In this document: positions 25,919-33,707 of the stretch, piece by piece
Layout of the letters: every line of letters begins with the position of its first letter
Position numbering within the stretch: position 1 is the stretch's first letter
NCBI RefSeq assembly: GCF_019090165.1
Contig: NZ_JAHRIB010000182.1
Coordinates: forward strand, 1 to 52,590
Reading direction: 5' to 3'
DNA: 52,590 nt
Source of the DNA: Streptomyces sp. BV286
GTDB lineage: Bacteria > Actinomycetota > Actinomycetes > Streptomycetales > Streptomycetaceae
The notes under the pieces: model-generated
What the model was told of the DNA's origin: nothing
The model's input: only the letters and a program-made list of their open reading frames with translations
Databases searched by the model: none
Made by a program: the position numbers and the translations under genes

Positions 25919-26704
25919 CTATCGCATCAGCTCACCCGCGTTGACCAGCAAGGACTGCCCTGTGATGGCCCGCGACCGGTCCGACGCCAGGAACACCGCG
26001 GCGTCCGCCACGTCTCCGTCCGTGGCCAGCTCGGGCAGCGCCATCCGCGAGGTGAGCCGCTCCAGCACCTCGGGCTCCGGCACGCCCTCGGTGTACGCGG
26101 TGAACTGCACGTACGCCTCCACCGGCGGGCCCCACATCCACCCCGGCAGCACGGTGTTCACCCGGATCCGATGCGGACCGAGCTCCCGCGCCATGGAGTA
26201 CATCGCGCTGGTCAGCGCGCCCTTCGAGGCCGCGTACGCCGCCTGTCGCACCTGGGAGGGGGCGGCGACCGACGACTGCGTCCCGATGACGACCACCGAC
26301 CCGCCGCGCTCCTTCAGCGCGGGCAGGCAGGCCCGGGTCATCCGCAGGGTGCCGAGCAGGTTCACGTCGAGCACGGCCTGCCAGGTGGCGAAGTCCGCGT
26401 CCTCCAGACCGCCGAAGTAGCTGTCCCAGGCGGCCACATGGACGACCGCGTCGAGCCGGCCGAAGCGCTCCACGGCGAGCGCGGTCAGCGCCTCGCACTG
26501 GGCCTCGTCGGTGATGTCGGTCGCCCGGTACGCCGTGTGCGCGCCGTCCGGGTCGAGTTCGGCGGCGGCCTTGGCGAGATTCGCCTCGGTGCGGGCGCCG
26601 AGGACGGCGTTGCCGCCGTCGCGCACGACCGCCGCCGCGACCTGGTGGCCGAGTCCGGCGCCCACCCCCGAGACGACGACTGTCTTGCCCTGGAGCAGTG
26701 ACAT
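25919..26704 (-). CDS. Short-chain dehydrogenase/reductase
   Basis: A 261-residue Rossmann-fold oxidoreductase. Cofactor loop VSGVGAGLG (Gly13-Gly17-Gly19), Asp in TDITDEAQ, and active-site Tyr157 and Lys161 (YAASK) with Ser144/Ser145 upstream. The usual NNAG reads HVAA at about residue 89, a modest deviation. It oxidises or reduces an unidentified alcohol or ketone. It is divergent from the gene at 26820, and the 115-bp gap holds a 17-bp perfect palindrome. The symporter gene follows it. Confidence 0.92.
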   Translation of the reverse strand: MSLLQGKTVVVSGVGAGLGHQVAAAVVRDGGNAVLGARTEANLAKAAAELDPDGAHTAYRATDITDEAQCEALTALAVERFGRLDAVVHVAAWDSYFGGLEDADFATWQAVLDVNLLGTLRMTRACLPALKERGGSVVVIGTQSSVAAPSQVRQAAYAASKGALTSAMYSMARELGPHRIRVNTVLPGWMWGPPVEAYVQFTAYTEGVPEPEVLERLTSRMALPELATDGDVADAAVFLASDRSRAITGQSLLVNAGELMR

Positions 26705-26731
26705 TGCGGGCCTCCCGGCTCTGGCGGTTGA

Positions 26732-26748
26732 TCTGACGGTCCGTCAGA
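26732..26748. promoter_or_regulatory. TetR-type operator TCTGACGG-T-CCGTCAGA
   Basis: A perfect 17-bp palindrome in the divergent promoter of the SDR (26704) and the unknown gene (26820). Its core CTGACGNNNCGTCAG recurs at 50625-50639, 51585-51599 (one mismatch) and 51629-51643, all before catabolic genes. Form and spacing are typical of TetR-family binding sites. Confidence 0.8.
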
Positions 26749-26819
26749 GTAGGTGCGTCCGGCGGAGGACGGAACCCCGGAGGACACAGGCCCGAGGAAC
26801 ACGGAGAAGGGGGAGCGCC

Positions 26820-27671
26820 ATGCTCGATGACACACCGGTCGACACGCGCAGCGAGGTGTACGCGGAACTGGCCGCCGTCGGCCCGTACGGCGTCCGTCCC
26901 GGCCACGCCCTGATCACGATGGTGGAGCCGCATCCGGGCCACGAGTACGCGTACAACCGCTGGTACGAGGACGACCACTACTACGCGGGCGCGATGGCCA
27001 TGCCCTGGATGGCGGCGGGCCGCCGCTGGGTGGCGACCCGCGACCTCCAGCTCCTGCGCTACCCCGAGAAGTCCGCGGTCGCCCAGCCGGTCACGGCCGG
27101 CTGCTACCTCTCGACGTACTGGGTCACGGACGGCCGCTACGACGAGCACATGAAGTGGACGGTCGGCATCAACAAGCGGCTGAACAGGGACGGCCGGGTC
27201 TACCAGGACCGTACGCACGTCTTCACCGCGTTCCAGGACCACGAGGCGACGGTGTACCGGGACGGGGCCGCCGGGCCACGCGACTTCCACGCGCTCGACC
27301 ATCCGTACGCGGGCCTGGTGCTTCAGGTGATCGACGCCGAATCCCCCGAACAACGCGGCGAGTTGCTGGAGTGGCTGCGCTCCCGCCACCTCCCGAAGCG
27401 CCTCGCGGGCTCCCCCGCCGCCATGGTCACGGTCTTCCGCCCGACCCCGCTCCCCGGCGACCGCATGACGTACGTGAAGCAGGTCGAAGGCGTCGACACA
27501 CGGCTGACGCTGCTGTGGTTCCTGGAGGCGGACCCGCGGGAGTGCTGGGAGGAGTACTTCACCGGGCTGGACACCACGGTGGCCGAAAGCGGCCTGGGGC
27601 AGGTGGAGTTGGTGGCCCCCTTCATCCCGACGGTGCCGGGGACGGACCGGTACGTCGACCGGCTCCGCTGA
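26820..27671 (+). CDS. Uncharacterised protein resembling dimeric alpha/beta-barrel (EthD-like) proteins
   Basis: 283 residues from ATG 26820 (GGGGGAG 5 bases upstream). Two similar halves can be seen: HALITMVEPHPGHEYAYNRWYEDDHYYAGAMAMPWMAAGRRW and, later, YAGLVLQVIDAESPEQRGELLEWLRSRHLPKRLAGSPAAMVTVFRP. Each recalls a ferredoxin-like unit of the EthD or stress-barrel superfamily, with acidic and aromatic residues lining the pocket. No defined family function is recognised. Its divergent promoter carries the CTGACG dyad, so it belongs to the same putative regulon as the SDR and the cluster at 46-51.5 kb. It may process or bind the substrate; this is inference. Confidence 0.75.
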   Translation: MLDDTPVDTRSEVYAELAAVGPYGVRPGHALITMVEPHPGHEYAYNRWYEDDHYYAGAMAMPWMAAGRRWVATRDLQLLRYPEKSAVAQPVTAGCYLSTYWVTDGRYDEHMKWTVGINKRLNRDGRVYQDRTHVFTAFQDHEATVYRDGAAGPRDFHALDHPYAGLVLQVIDAESPEQRGELLEWLRSRHLPKRLAGSPAAMVTVFRPTPLPGDRMTYVKQVEGVDTRLTLLWFLEADPRECWEEYFTGLDTTVAESGLGQVELVAPFIPTVPGTDRYVDRLR

Positions 27672-27761
27672 CCGCCGCCGGCCCTGCCGTGGCCGACCCG
27701 GCCGCCGCCGACCCTGCCGTGGCCGACCCGGCCGCCGCCGACCCTGCCGTGGCCGACCCGG
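27672..27761. repeat. 30-bp tandem repeat, three copies
   Basis: Copies at 27672-27701, 27702-27731 and 27732-27761, differing at one base. The array starts at the stop codon of the preceding gene. Confidence 0.85.
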
Positions 27762-27854
27762 CCGTGGTCGTCCCGCTGATCCGTCACCCGGACGCGGCAT
27801 ACTCCTCGGCGTCCCGTCGTTGACCAACACATCTGTCTGCGAAGGGACTTGAGG

Positions 27855-28352
27855 ATGGCCTCGGTACGCGCGCTACCGCTCGCGGCGACCCTGCTCACCG
27901 GCACGGTCGCTCTCTACATCACGTTCGTGGCGTTCGGGAACATCACGGACTTCGGCACCAACCAGCAGTTCGTCCAGCACGTCCTGTCCATGGACACGAC
28001 CTTCAAGGACGACGACCTGATGTGGCGGGCCGTGGAGTCGAAGGGGCTCCAGGACGCGGCCTACGTGGCGATCATCGTCTGGGAGACGATCGCCGCGCTC
28101 GTCCTGATCCGGGCCACGGTCCAGTGGTTCCGCCACGACCACGTCAACGCCCGGCGGACCTCCACCATCGGCCTGCTGATGCTGATGCTGCTCTTCGGCG
28201 CGGGATTCCTCGCGATCGGCGGCGAGTGGTTCGCGATGTGGCAGTCGGAGGACTGGAACGGGCTGGACGCGGCGATGCGGGTCTTTTTGATGAGCGGGGT
28301 CGTGCTGCTGGTCGTTCACCTTCCGATGGACCGGCCCGGGAACACTCCCTAG
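27855..28352 (+). CDS. DUF2165 family small membrane protein
   Basis: 165 residues with four hydrophobic helices (AATLLTGTVALYITFVAF; AYVAIIVWETIAALVLI; IGLLMLMLLFGAGFLAIGGEWFAMW; AMRVFLMSGVVLLVVHLP). The conserved features NITDFGTNQQFVQHVLSMDTTF and GGEWFAMWQS identify DUF2165, a widespread small membrane family of unknown role. ATG 27855 has GAAGGGA 7 bases upstream. It converges on the DsbA-like gene. Confidence 0.9.
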   Translation: MASVRALPLAATLLTGTVALYITFVAFGNITDFGTNQQFVQHVLSMDTTFKDDDLMWRAVESKGLQDAAYVAIIVWETIAALVLIRATVQWFRHDHVNARRTSTIGLLMLMLLFGAGFLAIGGEWFAMWQSEDWNGLDAAMRVFLMSGVVLLVVHLPMDRPGNTP

Positions 28353-28436
28353 AGGGACCGGGCTGTTGCAGATCCGCAGATCATCGATGCCAGATCGAGG
28401 TCGCCGCTCGCCGCTCGCCGGGCAGGGACGCGCTGT

Positions 28437-29171
28437 TCACGCGATGCCCTTCTCCCAATGCCATGTGTTGTGGAAGATCTGTTCCAGCAGATCGGCGAAG
28501 GCCGTACCGCTGAGGAGCACGTCGCCGTACTGCACCGGGATCCGCCTGCCGTTGATCACAGCGGCGGGCGTCCCCGGCCCGTCGGGCTCCTCCGCTCCGC
28601 CGGCCCGCTCGTACGCCTTCTCGGAAGCGGTCACGAAGGAGCGGTACTTCATGGTCTTCACGGCCGTGTCGAACGCCGGGCCACGCAGGCCTTCCACCTC
28701 GTCCGCCAGGTCCAGCAGCGCGGCGGTGGTGTAGCCGTCGTCGCTCTCCTCGGGCTGGTTGGCGTAGAGCACCTCGTGGTACTCCACGAACCGGCCCTCC
28801 TCCAGTGCGGCCCGCAAGGCGTTGACCGCCTTCTTCGACCCACTGCCGCCGAGCCGGTCGTCCAGGAAGGAGGCGAAGGTGTATCCGGCCGTCGCCCGAC
28901 GGGTGAGCACCGCTTCCCGCAGCGCACCGGCGCCGCCGGTCGTCTCGAACTCCCCGCAGTACGGACAGCGCGGGTCCTCGTACAGGTGCACGGTCAGCTT
29001 CGCTCTCGGATCGCCCACCAGAATGGTGGTGCCGTCCTTGCCGAGCTTCTCCGGCAGTTCCCCGGTGCTTGCGAACCTCGGGTTCCCCTCGGCCGCCCGC
29101 TCCCCGCATCCCGCCAGCATCAGCATCGCCAGGCACAGCACGGCCCAACGCCCTCCACCTCTACGCACCAC
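28437..29171 (-). CDS. DsbA-like thioredoxin-fold lipoprotein
   Basis: 244 residues. The signal peptide ends in a lipobox LMLAGC with Cys22, so the protein is anchored outside the membrane. The thioredoxin-fold domain has the active site Cys69-Pro-Tyr-Cys72 (EDPRCPYCGEF), a long helical insert, and a cis-Pro-like region GTPAAVINGRRIPV. It is of the DsbA/DsbG or BdbD type and would form or shuffle disulfides in exported proteins. GTG 29171 follows GGGGAGGGG. The L,D-transpeptidase-like gene lies 94 bp upstream on the same strand. Confidence 0.9.
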   Translation of the reverse strand: MVRRGGGRWAVLCLAMLMLAGCGERAAEGNPRFASTGELPEKLGKDGTTILVGDPRAKLTVHLYEDPRCPYCGEFETTGGAGALREAVLTRRATAGYTFASFLDDRLGGSGSKKAVNALRAALEEGRFVEYHEVLYANQPEESDDGYTTAALLDLADEVEGLRGPAFDTAVKTMKYRSFVTASEKAYERAGGAEEPDGPGTPAAVINGRRIPVQYGDVLLSGTAFADLLEQIFHNTWHWEKGIA

Positions 29172-29265
29172 GCGTCATCCCCTCCCCAGAGAACGGCGTG
29201 ATCCTAGAACACCGGTACGACAGGTCAGTACCGCGGACCCCGGATCCGGCGGGGGAGGCCGCGGA

Positions 29266-29841
29266 CTACTTCACCACCGCGACCGTCGTCCCCGCCGTGC
29301 CGAACTTCCAGACCGCGTCCCCGTCGGCCGCCTTCATGCGGACGCCGCCCGTCGTCGTGCCCGACGCGGGCGGTGGCGGGGAGGAGCCGTCCACCGCGTT
29401 GGAGAAGGCGACGTTCACGCCGGACGCCACGGCGAAGTAGACGATGTGCTCGATCTCCACGCCGTCACTGCCGGTCGCGGCCTCGCGCCGGGTGCCGACC
29501 GTGTAGTTGCCGGGCTCCGGGCCCACCGTCCCGGGCCACACCTTGAAGGTGCGCCGGGGCGCGTCGCTCGCGTCGACCAGCCACACGCGGCGCTGCGCGA
29601 GGGAGTAGACGATGCGCCGTCCCGTGCCGGAGCCGTCCGGCACGGCGGCCGGCTGCTCGGACTTTCCGGGTGAGGCGGAGGGCTTGACGCCGGCCGAGGC
29701 GGACGGCTTCGGGCTCGCGGACGCGGTCGGCTCGGGACCTTCGTCGGCCTTGACGGCCAGGACGGCCACCAGCACCAGAGCGGCCGCGGTCAGACCGGTG
29801 ACCCAGGCCCACGAGGGAAGCCGTCGGGCAGGCACGGGCAC
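29266..29841 (-). CDS. Membrane-anchored L,D-transpeptidase-like protein lacking catalytic residues
   Basis: 191 residues: one N-terminal helix (about 11-31), a Ser/Pro/Ala linker with SASPKPSASAG-type repeats, then a domain (about 75-191) with the YkuD order RIVYSLAQRRVWLVDASD, PGNYTVGTRRE, VNVAFSNAVDG, GGVRMKAADGDAVW. YkuD transpeptidases need a His in the strand before and S-H-G-C-[VI]-R. Here that motif reads Thr163-Thr164-Gly165-Gly166-Val-Arg, and the earlier His is Ser148, so Cys and both His are gone. It is probably a peptidoglycan-binding or regulatory pseudoenzyme. The relationship is by motif order and needs a structure search. Confidence 0.7.
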   Translation of the reverse strand: MPVPARRLPSWAWVTGLTAAALVLVAVLAVKADEGPEPTASASPKPSASAGVKPSASPGKSEQPAAVPDGSGTGRRIVYSLAQRRVWLVDASDAPRRTFKVWPGTVGPEPGNYTVGTRREAATGSDGVEIEHIVYFAVASGVNVAFSNAVDGSSPPPPASGTTTGGVRMKAADGDAVWKFGTAGTTVAVVK

Positions 29842-29923
29842 GCATCTCCTCAGCTCTGATTCACCCCGTCGGAGGGTCGGATCATCCTACTCCGACGCGG
29901 TCCCTGCCTGTTCCTGGCCCGGC

Positions 29924-29950
29924 CCGCCCCGGCGGCGCCCACCGGGGCGG
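29924..29950 (-). terminator. Hairpin terminator after fbiC
   Basis: Perfect 9-bp GC stem (29924-29932 with 29942-29950, CCGCCCCGG type) and a 9-base loop, 18 bp past the fbiC stop on the minus strand. Confidence 0.7.
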
Positions 29951-29967
29951 TCCAGGGGCCCGCCGTG

Positions 29968-32553
29968 TCAGTCCAGGACGGGCAGCAGCTCCGGCAGATG
30001 CCCGTCCGACAGGGCCGCGGCCCGCTGCCGCTCCTCGGGGACCGGCCCGTACAGCGTCGTCCGCGGCTTCGCCGGGCGGCCCGCCGCCTCCGCCACCGCG
30101 ATCAGGTCCTTGACGGACTTGTACGAGCCGTAACTCGACCCCGCCATACGGGAGATGGTCTCCTCCATCAGGGTCCCGCCGAGGTCGTTGGCGCCGGAGC
30201 GGAGCATCTCCGCGGCACCCTCCGTGCCCAGTTTCACCCAGCTTGTCTGGATGTTGGGGATGTGCGGGTGCAGGAGGAGGCGCGCCATCGCGATGACCGC
30301 GCGGTTGTCGCGGGTCGTCGGACCGGGCCGGGCGATCCCCGCCAGGTACACCGGCGCGTTCGTGTGGATGAACGGCAGCGTCACGAACTCCGTGAAACCG
30401 CCGGTCTGTTGCTGGATGCGGGAGAGCGTGCGGAAGTGGCCGAGCCAGTGGCGGGGCTGGTCCACGTGCCCGTACATCATGGTGGAGGAGGACCGGATGC
30501 CGAGTTCGTGCGCGGTCGTCACCACCTCGATCCAGGTCGCGGTGGGCAGCTTGCCCTTGGTGAGGACCCAGCGGACCTCGTCGTCGAGGATCTCCGCGGC
30601 CGTGCCGGGGATGGAGTCGAGGCCGGCCTCCTTGGCGGCCGTCAACCACTCGCGGATCGACAGGCCCGTACGGGTCGCGCCGTTCACGACCTCCATGGGT
30701 GAGAAGGCGTGGACGTGCATCCCGGGCACCCGCTCCTTCACCGCGCGCGCGATGTCGAAGTAGGCGGTGCCCGGCAGGTCGGGGTGGATCCCGCCCTGCA
30801 TGCAGACCTCGACGGCGCCGACGTCCCAGGCCTGCTGGGCGCGGTCGGCGACCTGGTCGAGGGAGAGGGTGTAGGCGTCCGCGTCGGTGCGGCGCTGGGC
30901 GAAGGCGCAGAAGCGGCAGCCGGTGTAGCAGACGTTCGTGAAGTTGATGTTCCGCGTGACGATGTAGGTGACGTCGTCGCCGACCGCCGACCTGCGGACG
31001 TCGTCCGCGATGCGGCAGAGCGCGTCGAGCGCCGGGCCGTCCGCGTGGAGCAGGGCGAGGGCCTCGTCGTCGGTCAGCCGGGTCGGGTCGTCGGCGGCGG
31101 TCGCGAGGGCGGCCCGTACGTCGGTGTCGATGCGGGAGGGAACCATCCCGGGCGCCGCGGCCTCCCGCAGGGCGTCCCAGTCGCCGTACACGTGGTCGTA
31201 GTCCTCGCGCCGGTCGGACGTGCGGCCCTCGGAGTCGATCGCGGTGTGCAGGTCGGTACGGCCCGTCGAGGTGAACGCCTCCTCGGGCTCCTGCCACGGG
31301 TGGCCCTCGACGACGGCGTCCGGCACCGCGAGGCCCGTCTCCGGGTCGGCGAGCGCGCGTACGTGCGGGAGCAGCCGCGGGTCCAGCCACGGTTCGCCGC
31401 GCTGGACGAACTCGGGGTAGACGCAGAGGCGTTCGCGCAGCTCGAAGCCCGCTTCCGCCGACTGCTCGCGCAGCAGGTCGATCTGCGGCCAGGGGCGCTC
31501 GGGGTTGACGTGGTCGATGGTGAGCGGCGACACGCCGCCCCAGTCGTCGATCCCGGCGCCGATGAGCCGGCCGTACTCGGAGTCGACCAGGTTGGGGGGT
31601 GCCTGGAGGCAGGCGGAGGGGCCCATGATGTGCCGGGCGACGGCGACCGTCGCGACCAGTTCGTCCAGTTCGGCGTCGGGCATCCCGCGCATCGCCGTGT
31701 CGGGCTTGGCGCGGAAGTTCTGGATGATCAGTTCCTGGATGCCGTGGTAGGCGCGGGAGACGCGGCGCAGCGCGAAGAGGGAGTCCGCGCGCTCCTCGTA
31801 CGTCTCGCCGATGCCGATGAGGACACCGCTGGTGAAGGGCACCGAGGAGCGTCCGGCGTCCTCCAGGACGCGCAGCCGGACCGCCGGCTCCTTGTCGGGC
31901 GACCCGTGGTGCGGGCCGCCGGGCTCGCTCCACAGCCGGGTCGCGGTCGTCTCCAGCATCATGCCCATGCTGGGTGCGACGGGCTTGAGCCGCTGGAAGT
32001 CGGTCCACGACATGACACCCGGGTTGAGGTGCGGGAGCAGGCCCGTCTCCTCCAGGATGCGGATGGAGATGGCCCGTACGTAGGCGATCGTGTCGTCGTA
32101 GCCGTGCGCGTCGAGCCATTCGCGGGCCTCGGGCCAGCGGTCCTCGGGCTTGTCGCCGAGGGTGATCAGGGCTTCCTTGCAGCCCAGTTCGGCCCCCTTG
32201 CGGGCGATGTCGAGGACCTCGTCCGGCGACATGAACATTCCGTGTCCGGCCCGGCGCAGTTTGCCGGGGACCGTGACGAAGGTGCAGTAGTGGCATTTGT
32301 CCCGGCACAGCCGGGTGAGCGGGATGAACACGCTCTTCGAGTACGTGATGACGCCGGGGCGGCCCGCCGCCGCCAGGCCCGCGTCCCGCACCCGGGCGGC
32401 CGAGGCGGTCAGGTCGTCCAGGTCGGCGCCACGGGCCTGGAGCAGCACGGCGGCCTCGGTGACGTCGAGGGCGACGCCGTCGCGGGCGCGTTTGAGGGCG
32501 CGACGCATGGCGTTCGCGGTGGGCCCGGTTCCGGAGGTCGCGGAAGTCGTCAT
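29968..32553 (-). CDS. fbiC: FO synthase, fused CofG/CofH (FbiC)
   Basis: An 861-residue bifunctional radical-SAM enzyme that makes 7,8-didemethyl-8-hydroxy-5-deazariboflavin (FO), the chromophore of cofactor F420, from tyrosine and a ribityl uracil. The N-terminal CofG half has its [4Fe-4S] Cys at 83, 87 and 90 (CRDKCHYC). The C-terminal CofH half has Cys542, 546 and 549 (CYTGCRFC). The full fused length matches actinobacterial FbiC. It is cytoplasmic. A luciferase-like F420-type oxidoreductase gene lies next upstream, 82 bp away, and a Ddn-type deazaflavin enzyme is at 39188, consistent with F420 use. Confidence 0.97.
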   Translation of the reverse strand: MTTSATSGTGPTANAMRRALKRARDGVALDVTEAAVLLQARGADLDDLTASAARVRDAGLAAAGRPGVITYSKSVFIPLTRLCRDKCHYCTFVTVPGKLRRAGHGMFMSPDEVLDIARKGAELGCKEALITLGDKPEDRWPEAREWLDAHGYDDTIAYVRAISIRILEETGLLPHLNPGVMSWTDFQRLKPVAPSMGMMLETTATRLWSEPGGPHHGSPDKEPAVRLRVLEDAGRSSVPFTSGVLIGIGETYEERADSLFALRRVSRAYHGIQELIIQNFRAKPDTAMRGMPDAELDELVATVAVARHIMGPSACLQAPPNLVDSEYGRLIGAGIDDWGGVSPLTIDHVNPERPWPQIDLLREQSAEAGFELRERLCVYPEFVQRGEPWLDPRLLPHVRALADPETGLAVPDAVVEGHPWQEPEEAFTSTGRTDLHTAIDSEGRTSDRREDYDHVYGDWDALREAAAPGMVPSRIDTDVRAALATAADDPTRLTDDEALALLHADGPALDALCRIADDVRRSAVGDDVTYIVTRNINFTNVCYTGCRFCAFAQRRTDADAYTLSLDQVADRAQQAWDVGAVEVCMQGGIHPDLPGTAYFDIARAVKERVPGMHVHAFSPMEVVNGATRTGLSIREWLTAAKEAGLDSIPGTAAEILDDEVRWVLTKGKLPTATWIEVVTTAHELGIRSSSTMMYGHVDQPRHWLGHFRTLSRIQQQTGGFTEFVTLPFIHTNAPVYLAGIARPGPTTRDNRAVIAMARLLLHPHIPNIQTSWVKLGTEGAAEMLRSGANDLGGTLMEETISRMAGSSYGSYKSVKDLIAVAEAAGRPAKPRTTLYGPVPEERQRAAALSDGHLPELLPVLD

Positions 32554-32635
32554 CCTTCGAGCATACGATCGGATTGATCAGGCATTACAGGTGTGCCGCG
32601 TTACAAGCAGCACACCTGCCGCACGCCGGGGGCGG

Positions 32636-33481
32636 CTACAGGTACGCCGCGTATTCGTCCAGTACGCGCAGTACCTCCCCCTCCCCGGCCGGCGGCAACT
32701 GGAGGACGACCTCCTCGATGCCGAGGTCCGCGTAGTGCGCGAGCTTGCCGGCGCTCGGCAGCACGGCGTAGGGCACGACCTGGAGGGCTCCGGGGTCGCG
32801 TCCCGCCTCCGCCCAGGCGGTCCGCAGCACGGGCATCGACTCGGTCAGGCCCCCGCCGCCGATCGGCAGCCAGCCGTCGGCGTACTCGCCGATGTGCGAG
32901 AACAGCTTCGGGCCGGCGGCGCCGCCGACGAGGGTGCGCGGCCCGACGACGGGTCCCCGCGGCTTCTGCACGGGCTTGGGGTACGCGTGACTGGCCCGGA
33001 CGGACCCGAACGGGCCTTCGTGGGCGGTCGGTTCGGCCGACCACAGGGCCCGCATCAGCGCCATCCGGTCCCGGCCGAGCTCCCGGCGCGTACGCCACTC
33101 GACGCCGTGGTCGGCGGCCTCCTCCACGTTCCAGCCGAAGCCGACGCCGAGGGTGAAGCGGCCGCCGGAGAGGTGGTCGAGGGTCGCGACCTGCTTGGCG
33201 AGGTCGATCGGGTCGTGCTGGGCGACGAGCGTGATGCCGGTGCCGAGCGCGAGGGACTCGGTGACCGCCGCCGCCTGGCCGAGGGCGACGAAGGGGTCGA
33301 GGGTGCGGCCGTACTCGGGCGGCAGGTCCCCGCCCGCCGGGTACGGGGTGGTCCGCTCGACGGGGATGTGCGTGTGCTCGGGCAGGTAGAGCCCGGCGAA
33401 GCCGCGTTGCTCCAGCTCACGGGCGAGCCGGGTCGGAGTGATCGTCTCGTCGGTGAGGAAGATCGTCACGGAGATGCGCAT
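32636..33481 (-). CDS. LLM-class F420-dependent oxidoreductase
   Basis: 281 residues of the luciferase-like TIM-barrel family: the conserved GGRFTLGVGFGWNVEEAADHGV core, then GFAGLYLPEHTHIPVERTTPYP near the N-terminus, and GPKLFSHIGEYADGWLPIGGGG. This subgroup (the TIGR03619-like type) uses F420H2 rather than FMN in actinobacteria. It is the likely first gene of an fbiC transcript. The substrate is unknown. Confidence 0.9.
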   Translation of the reverse strand: MRISVTIFLTDETITPTRLARELEQRGFAGLYLPEHTHIPVERTTPYPAGGDLPPEYGRTLDPFVALGQAAAVTESLALGTGITLVAQHDPIDLAKQVATLDHLSGGRFTLGVGFGWNVEEAADHGVEWRTRRELGRDRMALMRALWSAEPTAHEGPFGSVRASHAYPKPVQKPRGPVVGPRTLVGGAAGPKLFSHIGEYADGWLPIGGGGLTESMPVLRTAWAEAGRDPGALQVVPYAVLPSAGKLAHYADLGIEEVVLQLPPAGEGEVLRVLDEYAAYL

Positions 33482-33707
33482 GGGTCATCTCTACCGGCAC
33501 GACGTCCAGGTGTCCATACCGACCAGTCGGCCTTTTCGGCGCCTCGCACCGGTTCCTCGTACTGGCCGGATCGCACGGATGCTCCGTTCCCGAAATCCGC
33601 CGATCGCCTTCCCTTGTACCGCGGTTCACGGCTGAATACGAGGCTGGTGACCGCCACACCAGCGTCACCCGTGCCATGTGACTCACGACGACCCGGGGAG
33701 CAGCAGC

